From JBBQED01 sp038320345 (GTDB lineage: Bacteria > Bacteroidota > Bacteroidia > AKYH767-A > OLB10), in assembly GCA_038320345.1 (NCBI GenBank), contig JBBQED010000010.1:1-64000 (forward strand): 64,000 bases of DNA. The letters run 5' to 3'. Below, piece by piece: positions 1-8,893 of this stretch. Below the pieces are notes generated by a model. It saw only the letters and a list, made by a program, of their open reading frames with translations. It was not told the DNA's origin and did no database searches. Each line of letters opens with the position of its first letter. The first letter of the stretch is position 1. The position numbers and the translations under genes are program-made.

Positions 1-100
1 CGTAATCTTTCCGTTAGGTCATCACCAGTATGCCCAACATAATAATTATTGAGTTGATCAGAAAATAAAATGTAGAAATGGAAGCTCATCTAAAAAACAA

Positions 101-130
101 AAACGGTCACCTTTGGGGTAACCGTTTTTT
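101..130. terminator. Bidirectional intrinsic terminator next to tRNA-Val
   Basis: A hairpin with arms ACGGT-ACC and GGT-ACCGT is flanked by A-rich sequence on the left and T6 on the right. It lies directly after the 3' end of the minus-strand tRNA and could also end a plus-strand gene whose end lies left of the window. Confidence 0.7.
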
Positions 131-131
131 G

Positions 132-206
132 TGGGGGCACACGGGTTCGAACCGCGGACCCTCTGCTTGTAAGGCAGATGCTCTGAACCAGCTGAGCTAT
201 GCCCCC
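132..206 (-). tRNA. tRNA-Val (anticodon UAC)
   Basis: Read on the minus strand this is a full cloverleaf. It has a 7-bp acceptor stem (GGGGGCA with TGCCCCC), a D-arm with AGCTCAGCTGGTTCAGAGC, an anticodon stem TCTGC/GCAGA with loop CTTACAA (anticodon TAC), and a T-arm with GGTTCGAACC. The discriminator base is A and CCA is not encoded. The loop read on the plus strand looks like a Thr anticodon (TGT), but the T-arm and D-arm order fixes the minus strand. Confidence 0.95.
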
Positions 207-652
207 TTTTCCTTTTAACAGGGCTGCAAATATAGGTAGGGTAGTGGTATCTTCAAAAGAACTGGAAAAAAAATCTTAAATTATTATTAGTGAGTTAATA
301 ATCAATATTTTATGATTAAATCTGATCCTCTTTTTATGTAGATAACTCCTGAATTTACTTTTTAGATGCTTTAGTTAAAGTTAAACTTGAGAGATAAATA
401 TTTTAATGTGCCTTTTCAACACGCATTTAAGGCTATAATTTATACCTTTTTAAATTACTTTATGGTACTTGAATCATCTTGTTTAATTGTCAATGAGATC
501 CGAAGAGTTTAGTAATCCCCTCCATTTAACCTTTCCTTAATCTTTTCTTTATACAAGGTTACCGATTCTGAGTCAATTTTGCGTTTTGAATGTCACCTAT
601 ACAGCTCAGGTTTTTAAAAGTGTTTGGTATTCATTCAAACTAGCTAAAATCC
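207..652. other. Gene-free AT-rich stretch
   Basis: No open frame, RNA gene or strong hairpin is visible. It is the upstream region of the first surface-protein gene. A weak box resembling TAnnTTTG (CAATTTTG, about 575) is the only promoter hint. Confidence 0.5.
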
Positions 653-1735
653 ATGAGAAAACTCATCTACTTATTATCTGTTTTTACACTTTGTGTGTCT
701 AATTCTTTTGCTCAAGGACTCGAAAAAATTATTGTAGAAAAATATTATATATCAGAAGCAAAAGATACTGGCAAAATAGGCGGATTTCTACCTGTTGGTT
801 CTGTTACGTATAGGATTTATCTTGATTTGTTGCCAGGTTATAAATTTCAAGCAGTTTTTGGTCTTCCCGAGCATGAACTTAGAATTTCAACAACTACCTA
901 TTTTTTCAATAATAACGATTGGGGTGCAATGATTCCCAATGTTATTCCCGATCGTGAACTTGGAGCAAATACTGTGATGTTAGATTCTTGGATTTCTGCT
1001 GGGGGGGCTTCGGGTTCTAATTTAGGAGTTTTAAAATCTGAAGATAATGGTATTGGAAACATTGTTAATTTAGATTCTATACTTCAAGGTTCTAATCCTC
1101 TCGCAGGGATTCCAATTAGAGATCAAGATGGTTTAATATCTGGCATCCCTTCGAAAATTACATTATTTGGAATTGATTCTCTGGTTAAAATTTTTGATAA
1201 ACATAGTTTCGTCGCCAACGGGACTACTTTTTCTACTACTAATGGCTCGTGGGCAACGCTTGGTGGGGCTATTGGTCCGGATTCAACCAACAAAATATTA
1301 ATTGCTCAATTGACTACGAATGGTGCACTTTCGTTCGAACTCAATATTCAAATCGGTACTCCGGGTGGAGCGGTTGAGCGATATGTTGCCAAAAATCCTG
1401 TTGGAGAAGGAATTGAGTTTCAGATTCCATCGCTAACCTACCCACAAGGATATAATAATATACCTCCTGTTGTGAAAATCAAAATGCCAAAAGCAAAAAA
1501 TACTTTTAAGAGCAACGTTGTAATACCTATTCAGGTAGATGCAAAAGATACAGATGGGTCAATAGCTGCGGTAGAATTATTTGTTAACGATAAAAAATAT
1601 TCTTCCAATCAGATTTCGCCTTTTAATTTTGAGTTGGAAAATTTGGAGAAGAATGCAGAGATATATGTAGTTGCCGTGGATAATGTAGGTGCAAGATCTT
1701 TTTCTAATCGAGTTGAAATTAATATTTCAAAGTAG
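653..1735 (+). CDS. Secreted paralogue 1 (VExYYVS/TYRIY family) with Ig-like C-terminus
   Basis: This 360-residue exported protein of unknown function has a clear signal peptide (residues 1-20, ending SFAQ). Residues 22-265 form a module shared with the proteins at 2124, 6441 and 10610. Common landmarks are IIVEKYYIS, SVTYRIYLDLLPGY, FFNNNDWG, TVMLDSW, GVLKSEDNG, NPLAGIP, SFELNIQIG and YVAKNPVG. Residues 270-360 are one Ig-like repeat of the PPVVKI...DTDGSIA.VE.FV type, also present three times in the protein at 10610. Unlike its siblings it has no T9SS sorting domain: it stops right after the Ig strand, so its route across the outer membrane is unclear. I do not recognise the N-terminal module as a named family. 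Confidence 0.85.
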   Translation: MRKLIYLLSVFTLCVSNSFAQGLEKIIVEKYYISEAKDTGKIGGFLPVGSVTYRIYLDLLPGYKFQAVFGLPEHELRISTTTYFFNNNDWGAMIPNVIPDRELGANTVMLDSWISAGGASGSNLGVLKSEDNGIGNIVNLDSILQGSNPLAGIPIRDQDGLISGIPSKITLFGIDSLVKIFDKHSFVANGTTFSTTNGSWATLGGAIGPDSTNKILIAQLTTNGALSFELNIQIGTPGGAVERYVAKNPVGEGIEFQIPSLTYPQGYNNIPPVVKIKMPKAKNTFKSNVVIPIQVDAKDTDGSIAAVELFVNDKKYSSNQISPFNFELENLEKNAEIYVVAVDNVGARSFSNRVEINISK

Positions 1736-2123
1736 TTTGTAAATGAAGATGATTTCTTGTTTAAGGATACTTTTATAGAGAATATTTTAATTATTTTTTT
1801 ATAAAAGTATCGAAACGAATAGTTAATATTTAGAGTATTTGGCAAATATACTTTGCCATAAATTTGTGAGTAATTCTTAGATAAAACAGAAGCATGATTT
1901 TTCATTAAGCGAATGTTATTTTAATGTTATCTGATTGTGTTTCACAAGTATAATTTCGACTTTTTAGGAACTAAACTTAACCCAACGTTAACCTCTGGTG
2001 ATAATGTTGCCCATTACTTCTAACTAATTTTGGAGTTCAAATAATTACATTAACTAATGGGGTAGAAATATTATTCCCATTCACTTAAAACTCTCCATTG
2101 TTAACTTCTACCAATTCACAGAA
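1736..2123. other. Intergenic region between paralogues 1 and 2
   Basis: This is 388 bp of AT-rich DNA with no convincing coding sequence. The minus-strand open frame crossing 1609-1905 has no signal, no family features and overlaps the end of paralogue 1, so it is treated as chance. The stretch presumably holds the promoter of the next gene, but I see no clean box. Confidence 0.4.
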
Positions 2124-3245
2124 ATGAAAAAAATCTTACTCAGCTTATTAGTGATTTTATTAAACTCATCTCTTCATGCACAAAATGGTCTTGAACGTGT
2201 TGTTGTTGAAACTTACTATGTTTCCGACGCTAATGATGCAGTAGCAAACCCTGATGGAGGAGTTCTTCCTATTGGATCTGTAACTTATCGAATTTATGCT
2301 GACATGTTACCAGGTTACGAGATCCAAGCTGTATATGGTGTTACCGGACATGATTGCAAAATTGAAACTTCAACCTTGTTTTTTAATAATGAAGATAGAG
2401 GAGCAACTTCTCCTACATTTTCAAAAACTAATGCAGCAAGAAATACGGTAATGCTTGATTCATGGTTATCCATGGGGGCAGCTTGTAATGGAAGCTTCGG
2501 TGTTTTTAAAAGTGATGATGATGGCGTTGCAACGATTGTAAATAATTATTCTCCTCAAGTACTGCAAAATTCTGATCCATTAGCAGGAATCCCACTTTCT
2601 ACTCAGGATGGAATAGTTACAGTGGCAGGTTTAACTCCAGAGTCGGTTACAGCAGTAGGGATTTCAAATGAAATTGCTGTTTTTGATAATCAAAACGATG
2701 GAACGAATGGTCCTTTATTCTTTACTGATAATGGTTCATGGGCAGCGTTAGTTGGTGCTTCATTTAACGGTACTACAGGACCACTAGCGGATACAAATAG
2801 AATACTTATAGCTCAAATTACAACTGATGGATTATTATCTTTCGAATTAAATATGCAACTAGGAACACCTGTGGTTGGTGCTGTAGAAAATTATGTAGCC
2901 AAAAACCCAGTTGGAGCAGAAATTCAGGATTCATCTCTTATTTATCCTGGTCCATCTGGAGTTGGTTTTGATGAAATTTCTGGTACGAGCAATAGTTTAT
3001 TTATTGTTTTTCCTAATCCTACTACAGATGTATTGAAGATGAAAGTCATTGCTGAGAAGCCAACAGCAAATGATTCTTATACTATTTATGATATTACTGG
3101 TAAAATCATGGTTGCTAAAAAAATTGGAATCTCCTCTGGTAATTATTTTGAATCAGTTGACTTGTCAAAATTTGCCGCCGGACAATATTTTTTAGAATTG
3201 TCATTAAACGGAAAAACAACTTGTAAATCTGTAATTAAGAACTAA
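2124..3245 (+). CDS. Secreted paralogue 2 (VExYYVS/TYRIY family) with T9SS sorting domain
   Basis: This 373-residue protein has a signal peptide (1-20, ending LHAQ), then the family module (about 21-275) with VVVETYYVSDA, SVTYRIYADMLPGY, FFNNEDRG, TVMLDSWLS, GVFKSDDDG, DPLAGIPL, ITTDGLLSFELN and YVAKNPVG. The last 75 residues are a type A sorting domain (VFPNPTTDVL...YTIYDITGK...G.YFLEL...K.VIKN). This predicts T9SS export and surface attachment or release. It is the family's compact form: module plus sorting domain and nothing else. It is followed by a hairpin and then the TonB-dependent receptor on the same strand. Molecular function is unknown. Confidence 0.88.
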   Translation: MKKILLSLLVILLNSSLHAQNGLERVVVETYYVSDANDAVANPDGGVLPIGSVTYRIYADMLPGYEIQAVYGVTGHDCKIETSTLFFNNEDRGATSPTFSKTNAARNTVMLDSWLSMGAACNGSFGVFKSDDDGVATIVNNYSPQVLQNSDPLAGIPLSTQDGIVTVAGLTPESVTAVGISNEIAVFDNQNDGTNGPLFFTDNGSWAALVGASFNGTTGPLADTNRILIAQITTDGLLSFELNMQLGTPVVGAVENYVAKNPVGAEIQDSSLIYPGPSGVGFDEISGTSNSLFIVFPNPTTDVLKMKVIAEKPTANDSYTIYDITGKIMVAKKIGISSGNYFESVDLSKFAAGQYFLELSLNGKTTCKSVIKN

Positions 3246-3273
3246 TAAATTAATTATAAAATTATCACTAACT

Positions 3274-3305
3274 ATTCCGAGAACTCTTTAGAGAATTCTC
3301 GGAAT
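3274..3305 (+). terminator. Hairpin between paralogue 2 and TonB receptor
   Basis: ATTCCGAGAA (3274-3283) pairs with TTCTCGGAAT (3296-3305), and CTC/GAG pair inside. The following T-tract is weak, so this may be a partial terminator or an mRNA-end structure that lowers expression of the receptor relative to paralogue 2. Confidence 0.55.
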
Positions 3306-3340
3306 AATTTATTCTGGTTGAACACCAGTTGAAGATTCTG

Positions 3341-6300
3341 ATGAAAAAGCTGTTTGCAATTCTAGTTGTAATTATTCTTTCTTATTCAATTTCCTATGGA
3401 CAAATTACAGTTCGTGGGAAAGTTACGGATTCGAAAGGGGAAACTCTTATTGGAGTGTCTGTTGCGTTAAAATCTAATCGTACCATTGGGGCAATTACTG
3501 ATTTTGATGGGAATTATACTATAAAAATACCAGATACTGCTAGTAAAGTTCTGGTCATATCTTATATTGGATATGTTACATCAGAAGAGAGTTTTCAAGG
3601 AGTAAATGGTGAAGTAGTGGTAAAGAATTTTGTGATGGTATCATCAACTCAAGATTTGAAATCAGTTGATATCAATGCAAAGGCTGTAAAAACCAAAGAC
3701 TATTATGTTGAGAATGTAAAAAAGAACTCTGCAACTACTATTGACTATGTTTCATCTGAGTCTATGAAAAAAACGGGTGATAACAATGTTGTTAGTGCGA
3801 TAGCTCGTGTTTCGGGGGTGTCAACAAATGGCGGATTTATAACAGTACGAGGAATCGGTGATCGGTATGTTAAAACTGCAGTGAATGGTTCACGCATTCC
3901 AACATTAGATCCATTTACTAATAATATAAAGTTGGATTTGTTTCCTGCTAGTTTAGTAGATAACATTATCATAACTAAAACAGCTAGTCCGGATTTACCT
4001 GGTGATTGGGCTGGAGCTTACATCTCAATTGAAACAAAAGATTATCCAGATAGATTAGAGGTTAATGCAGAAACAACAGTTGGTTATAACCAGCAATCTA
4101 CTTTTAAAGAAGTTATTACTTCACAAAGGAGTAATACTGATTGGTTGGGGTATGATAATAGTTTAAGAGATCATGATCACAGTAGTTTCGTCGCAAATAT
4201 TAACGCACCCTCACAATATCAGCAGTTTGTTGCTTTAGGATTAGGTGACTATTTTAATTCATTAGGCGTAAATGAACAGAATTGGGGTGATGGTACAACA
4301 AGAGGTGATACCTATTTCAAATTGGGATTGGTACAACTGGGATTATTGGCACCGGCTCTGATAAACGACGAGGCAGCTTTTCAGGCAGCACGGAGTGAAT
4401 ACAATAATGGAGAATACCGTTCTGAGGCTTTTAAAATAATTAATTCAAATGTGCCAGCTTCAGGGCAGTCATTTCCTGTAAATTGGAATGTTTCCACCAG
4501 AAAAGCACCGCTGAATTTTTCACAATCCTTTAGTGTTGGCAATCAGTTTGATCTTCGGGGTCATCCCCTTGGATTTATTGCAGGTTTTAGATATGGAAGT
4601 AGTACACTGTACGATGATCATTCTACTGCAAATAGAGCAAGTGTTGTTGGTGATGGTAATGGTAGTTATATTAACTCAGTTTCAAATAGGTTAGTTCAAC
4701 AAAACAGTATCGAGTCGAACGGCTGGAGTGCATTATTTAATCTAGCTTATAAATTGAATAATAACAATACACTTTCCTTTTTATTTATGCCAAACTTTAA
4801 CGGAGTAAATAAAGTCAGGAAATCTTTAGACCGTCAGGATGCTTATACTGTAGCAACTCTTAGTCAGTTCTATGAGCAAAGAAAACAATTGGTGTATCAA
4901 TTTAAATCGGAGCATTTTGTGCCAATTCTCAAACTTAAATTAGAAACTAATGCATCTTATACACGCGGAGAGAGTAGTGCACCCGATTTTAAAAATCTGC
5001 AGTATTGGATTAATGATGATGGTACTTACCAAATTGGTGGAACGATTGGTGATGGAATTCACAGGTACTACCGGTACCTTTCTGACAACTTATTGGATAC
5101 AAGAATTTCCGGGGAATTTCCGATAGGAGATAAGCCTGGCCTTTCACGAAAAGTTAAGCTAGGTGGTTCCTATCAACGTATCGATAAAAAAAGTGATCAG
5201 TACGATTATACTGTTGAGTTTGGCCAAAACCTTGTGCCATTATTTAATGAAGATATTGATGATTACTTGAATATTGATAAGTTTGGCATCACATCAAGTA
5301 TTGATGTAAATGGAATTCCCTATAGCGCTATTCAGGCATACTATTCAGATGCTAGTACATTTGCTGATCACAATTTTGGATATAGTAATATAGCGGCCGG
5401 ATATTTTTTAATAGATTATACGATCATTCCAAAGTTAAGAGCTACAGGTGGTTTGCGTATAGAGAAAGCTTATGTTTTTACGGATGTAAATGCATTTGAT
5501 TCATTGGGATTACCAGAAAACGATCCACGTAGAACTTATAATGCAGCCTATCCGATTGCAAATCCAGGGAAATTGGATGATGTTGATTATTTACCAAGTA
5601 TTAATTTGATCTATAAAATTAATGCAAATGAACAGTTTCCAGTAAACCTAAGATTTAATTACAGTCAGTCGATTGCTCGTCCTAGTATTAGAGAATTATC
5701 AGATGTATTGGCATACGATTATGAGTTACGGTCACCAGTGTTTGGTAACTCTAAATTGAAAACTGTGCATATCGATAATTATGATATGCGGTTGGAGTAT
5801 TATTTCAAATCAAATGATAATGTTTCTGTTAGTCTATTTTATAAAGATTTCAGAGATCATATTGAATTATTAAATTCTGGCGGATACACTTGGCAAAATG
5901 TGGATAAATCTAATGTGAAGGGAATAGAGTTGGAGGGAAGAAAAATTATTACTAAGCAGCTTGAGTTCAGAGCGAATGTATCATTTGTAAAATCGGAAAC
6001 TAATTTCGTTCGCCAACGATTAGAAATTAAAGATGGAATTAAAGTATATATACCACTGGATACAGTTTCCAGAGCTATGTTTGGTCAAGCTCCTTATGCG
6101 CTCAATGCTATTCTTTCCTATTCGGCAGATAGTCTGGGATTGGTAATAACGGCAGGATATAATGTACAAGGGCCTCGTTTGGTAATCGCATCTGACCTGA
6201 AAGAAATTCCTGATGTTTATGAATTGCCAAGGAATTTGTTAGATCTGAAAATCACGAAGACTATCGGCAAGCACTTTAAAGTTAGCTTCACGGTAAAAGA

Positions 6301-6418
6301 CATCTTAAATGAACCTATACGCAGATCATATAAATATTCCGAAGGATATGATGTGTTGGATTACGATAAATTTACCTATGGTACAAATTATGTTTTGGGT
6401 GTTGCATACAAATTGTAG
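3341..6418 (+). CDS. TonB-dependent outer-membrane receptor with carboxypeptidase-regulatory-like N-domain
   Basis: This is an outer-membrane beta-barrel importer or transducer of about 1025 residues. I chose the ATG at 3341 (MKKLFAILVV) because the upstream in-frame TTG at 3329 would only add MKIL in front of a normal signal peptide. After the signal peptide comes a CarboxypepD_reg-like domain (about 22-100: GKVTDSKGETLIGVSV, TDFDGNYTI, SYIGY). A plug domain follows (about 125-235: VVSAIARVSGV, VRGIGDRY, VDNIIITKTASPDLPGDWAGA), then a long barrel rich in aromatic-ended strands. It sits between two genes of the VExYYVS family on the same strand, so substrate or partner may come from that family. 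No SusD-like partner is adjacent, so a classical Sus-type glycan system is not indicated. Confidence 0.93.
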   Translation: MKKLFAILVVIILSYSISYGQITVRGKVTDSKGETLIGVSVALKSNRTIGAITDFDGNYTIKIPDTASKVLVISYIGYVTSEESFQGVNGEVVVKNFVMVSSTQDLKSVDINAKAVKTKDYYVENVKKNSATTIDYVSSESMKKTGDNNVVSAIARVSGVSTNGGFITVRGIGDRYVKTAVNGSRIPTLDPFTNNIKLDLFPASLVDNIIITKTASPDLPGDWAGAYISIETKDYPDRLEVNAETTVGYNQQSTFKEVITSQRSNTDWLGYDNSLRDHDHSSFVANINAPSQYQQFVALGLGDYFNSLGVNEQNWGDGTTRGDTYFKLGLVQLGLLAPALINDEAAFQAARSEYNNGEYRSEAFKIINSNVPASGQSFPVNWNVSTRKAPLNFSQSFSVGNQFDLRGHPLGFIAGFRYGSSTLYDDHSTANRASVVGDGNGSYINSVSNRLVQQNSIESNGWSALFNLAYKLNNNNTLSFLFMPNFNGVNKVRKSLDRQDAYTVATLSQFYEQRKQLVYQFKSEHFVPILKLKLETNASYTRGESSAPDFKNLQYWINDDGTYQIGGTIGDGIHRYYRYLSDNLLDTRISGEFPIGDKPGLSRKVKLGGSYQRIDKKSDQYDYTVEFGQNLVPLFNEDIDDYLNIDKFGITSSIDVNGIPYSAIQAYYSDASTFADHNFGYSNIAAGYFLIDYTIIPKLRATGGLRIEKAYVFTDVNAFDSLGLPENDPRRTYNAAYPIANPGKLDDVDYLPSINLIYKINANEQFPVNLRFNYSQSIARPSIRELSDVLAYDYELRSPVFGNSKLKTVHIDNYDMRLEYYFKSNDNVSVSLFYKDFRDHIELLNSGGYTWQNVDKSNVKGIELEGRKIITKQLEFRANVSFVKSETNFVRQRLEIKDGIKVYIPLDTVSRAMFGQAPYALNAILSYSADSLGLVITAGYNVQGPRLVIASDLKEIPDVYELPRNLLDLKITKTIGKHFKVSFTVKDILNEPIRRSYKYSEGYDVLDYDKFTYGTNYVLGVAYKL

Positions 6419-6440
6419 AATCTGATATTAATAGCATACT

Positions 6441-7781
6441 ATGAAAAAATTCTTCTTCGTTATTTTCTTATTATTTACTTCTCTTGTGCAAGCTCAGGTA
6501 GAGAAAGTGATTGTTGAGACCTATTATGTTTCAGATGCATTTGATGCCACAGATACTACTGGAGGATTTTTAGATGTGGGTACAAAAACCTACAGAATTT
6601 ATGTGCAGTTAACCCCTGGATCAAGACTTAAAAAAATATATGGTGACTCAAATCATGCTTTGAAGTTTGCAAGCACTATGAATTTCTTTAATAATGCTCT
6701 TGATGGACAAACTTTCGCAAAAGAATTTACTAAATCAAGATTAGAAGAAAATACGGTTGCTCTTGATACATGGCTGACTCTTGGACAAACTACACGCGTT
6801 ACTGCGAAAACTTATTTTGGAGTATTGAAACATCAGGACGACGATGGTTCAATTATAGGAGGAGTAAACAATGATGGCGGATCTGCAGCTATTCCGGGTG
6901 GGCTAATTGTTAATAACGATCCCTTGGCAGGTATTCCAATTACGATCGCTGATGGAATGGATACTTTAACATCTACACCTTCATCTTGGGCTGACTATGG
7001 ATTTATTGATTTGATTTCAGGAATTGATTCAACCATTTTTGGATCTACTGTTTTAGGAAATGTATTTGAAAGTTATAATTGTGGATTGCAGAATTCTGGT
7101 GTAACTGGGGTTATTCCTGATAGTAATCAAGTTTTAGTAGCTCAATTAACTACAAAGGGCGATATCACCTTTGAACTTAATTTATTAGTTGAAGTCCCTG
7201 GCTCACCAAATTCAACAGACATTAAATATGTTGCTAAATTGGCCAATGGAGAATTAAATAGTGATACTTTAAAGTTAAGTCCGTACTTGATGTTTCCTCC
7301 AGCATGTGGATGTAGAGATGCAAAGTATCTAGAATATAGTGACGCATTCGGGTGCAACGTTCAGGATTCATGTAAAACGCTGATTGTTTATGGTTGTACT
7401 GACTCTTCAGCCTGTAATTACGATCCTGATGCCAATTTTAATGTACCTAGAACATGCTGCTATCCGGGTTATTGCAACGACAGAGATTTAGCTGTTGTAT
7501 GTCCACAATTAAATAATGAAAGAAATAGAAATCCAATTCTTAGTCTTTATCCTAATCCTGCTAATACAGTTGTTAATATCGAAATTGATGGTGGCGTTAA
7601 TAGTCCTACCGAATACATAATTTACAATAGTATAGGTAGTGTTGTATCCAGCAATTATATTGGTTTATTGTCAGGAGTTTCTTTAGAGCAAATTAATATT
7701 TCAGAATTTAAAGATGGTGTATATCTGATTCGAATAATTTCTGGTCAGAAAAGTAGTTCTCATTTATTTCTTAAGAAATAA
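6441..7781 (+). CDS. Secreted paralogue 3 (VExYYVS/TYRIY family) with ACNYDP motif and T9SS domain
   Basis: This 446-residue protein starts 22 bp after the receptor and is probably co-transcribed with it. It has a signal peptide (1-18, ending VQAQ). The family module (about 19-285) is the most divergent of the four (VIVETYYVSDA, TYRIYVQLTPGS, NFFNNALDG, NDPLAGIPI, LTTKGDITFELN, YVAKLANG). Next is a Cys-rich segment (about 288-355) with CGCRDAKYLEYSDAFGC and CTDSSACNYDPDANF, a motif recurrent in Bacteroidota surface proteins and also present in the lysyl-oxidase protein at 61636. The C-terminus is a sorting domain (LSLYPNPANTVV...GVYLIRI). Function unknown; export by T9SS is inferred. Confidence 0.87.
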   Translation: MKKFFFVIFLLFTSLVQAQVEKVIVETYYVSDAFDATDTTGGFLDVGTKTYRIYVQLTPGSRLKKIYGDSNHALKFASTMNFFNNALDGQTFAKEFTKSRLEENTVALDTWLTLGQTTRVTAKTYFGVLKHQDDDGSIIGGVNNDGGSAAIPGGLIVNNDPLAGIPITIADGMDTLTSTPSSWADYGFIDLISGIDSTIFGSTVLGNVFESYNCGLQNSGVTGVIPDSNQVLVAQLTTKGDITFELNLLVEVPGSPNSTDIKYVAKLANGELNSDTLKLSPYLMFPPACGCRDAKYLEYSDAFGCNVQDSCKTLIVYGCTDSSACNYDPDANFNVPRTCCYPGYCNDRDLAVVCPQLNNERNRNPILSLYPNPANTVVNIEIDGGVNSPTEYIIYNSIGSVVSSNYIGLLSGVSLEQINISEFKDGVYLIRIISGQKSSSHLFLKK

Positions 7782-7832
7782 TTGTTGGATGCTCGAGATT
7801 ATTAGAATTGACAAAAAATATAAAGCAAAAGC

Positions 7833-8579
7833 ATGAAAGCTATCGATCATATTCAGAAAAAGTTTATTCTTTTATTTATAATGGTCTCATTTTTATTTGC
7901 GGGCAGTTGTAAAAAGGAAATTGAATCAAAACCGGTTGTGGAAACTGGTACAATGACTGATATTGATAATAATGTTTATCAAACCGTCAAAATCGGCAAT
8001 CAATGGTGGATGGCAGAAAATTTAAAAGTGACTAGGTATCGTGATGGTGGTGCAATAGCATTAATTCAAAATGATACCTCCGCATGGAGAAGTGATACAA
8101 ATGGTGTTTATTGTCTTTATGAGCAAAATGCCGCAGCTCCCGGTTATTTGTATAATGGATATGCATTAAATAATGCTGCTGAACTTGCTCCAGAAGGTTG
8201 GCATATTCCCAACGATGCTGAGTGGAAAGAATTGGAGATGGCGTTAGGAATGGAATCTGGTGAAGCGGATAAATTTGGATGGAGAAGTAGTAATGTGGGT
8301 GATATGTTAAAAGTAAAGGGACCTATTGGATGGACCAGATATGGAGAAGTCTGGGGTAGTAATGAAAGTGGATTTTCCGGATTAGCAGGTTCATGTAGAT
8401 TATATAATGGTATTTGGGGAGATCCAGGCCTTTTTGCAACGGGTTTCTGGTGGGTGAAAACAAATTTTGCAGATGACCAAAGCTTCTACCGTTATTTAGA
8501 TTATAAGAGTTCAGCTGTTTTTCGTTCTCATGTTTCAAAATCTTATGGAATGAGTATTCGGTGCATTAAGGACTATTGA
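7833..8579 (+). CDS. FISUMP-domain lipoprotein
   Basis: This 248-residue protein has a lipoprotein signal (lipobox around FAGSC, Cys about residue 26) and a Fibrobacter succinogenes major paralogous domain. The family landmarks are visible: TDIDNNVYQTVKIGNQWWMAENLK split over residues 42-65, YLYNGYALNNA, APEGWHIPNDAEWKELE, GFSGLAGSCR and the terminal SIRCIKDY. FISUMP domains are related to formylglycine-generating-enzyme/lectin-like folds and sit on cell surfaces; no enzymatic role is proven. It follows paralogue 3 by 51 bp and is closed by a strong terminator, so it probably ends that transcript. Confidence 0.9.
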   Translation: MKAIDHIQKKFILLFIMVSFLFAGSCKKEIESKPVVETGTMTDIDNNVYQTVKIGNQWWMAENLKVTRYRDGGAIALIQNDTSAWRSDTNGVYCLYEQNAAAPGYLYNGYALNNAAELAPEGWHIPNDAEWKELEMALGMESGEADKFGWRSSNVGDMLKVKGPIGWTRYGEVWGSNESGFSGLAGSCRLYNGIWGDPGLFATGFWWVKTNFADDQSFYRYLDYKSSAVFRSHVSKSYGMSIRCIKDY

Positions 8580-8590
8580 AATTTAGCTAG

Positions 8591-8636
8591 CTAAGTAATC
8601 GAGATGCTATTGAATCCGATTACTTAGTTTTTTTTC
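8591..8636 (+). terminator. Strong intrinsic terminator after FISUMP gene
   Basis: CTAAGTAATC (8591-8600) pairs perfectly with GATTACTTAG (8618-8627) and is followed by a run of eight T. Confidence 0.88.
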
Positions 8637-8893
8637 TTTAAACAAGGGTAATTTTTACAGGGAATTTTTAAAGGTAGAGTTTGATTTCATTCTGGAATTT
8701 CTATTCCTAGTGTTAAACTTTTGTTTTTTGTTAAAATGCAAGTAGTATTTGTTATTTTTTTGCTGTTTTAATGTTAATTAACAAGATGCATTTTTAATAA
8801 TTTGATAAGTTTAAATTTCTCTTTTTTCTGCGTTATCGTGTCATCTTTGTTTCGTTCACCAATAATGGTGGATCAAAATCAACAAGAGAAAAA
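8637..8893 (+). promoter_or_regulatory. Upstream region of the beta-helix gene
   Basis: This is an AT-rich leader with no gene. CATCTTTG at 8842-8849 is one base off the Bacteroidota -7 box TAnnTTTG and lies 44 bp before the ATG at 8894. No clear -33 element is seen at the right spacing. Confidence 0.35.

Noticed and set aside
2..52. Short open frame at the left edge ending in TAA/TGA, followed by the terminator at 101-130
   Set aside because: About 16 codons only (tail HHQYAQHNNY in one frame); two frames are possible and no family can be seen, so I do not call a partial gene.
1609..1905. 98-codon minus-strand frame behind paralogue 1
   Set aside because: Overlaps the coding end of paralogue 1, has Lys/Phe/Ser-rich low-complexity content and no recognisable signal or domain.
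3329..3340. TTG start upstream of the TonB receptor ATG
   Set aside because: Adds only four residues before a standard signal peptide; the ATG at 3341 is the normal choice.
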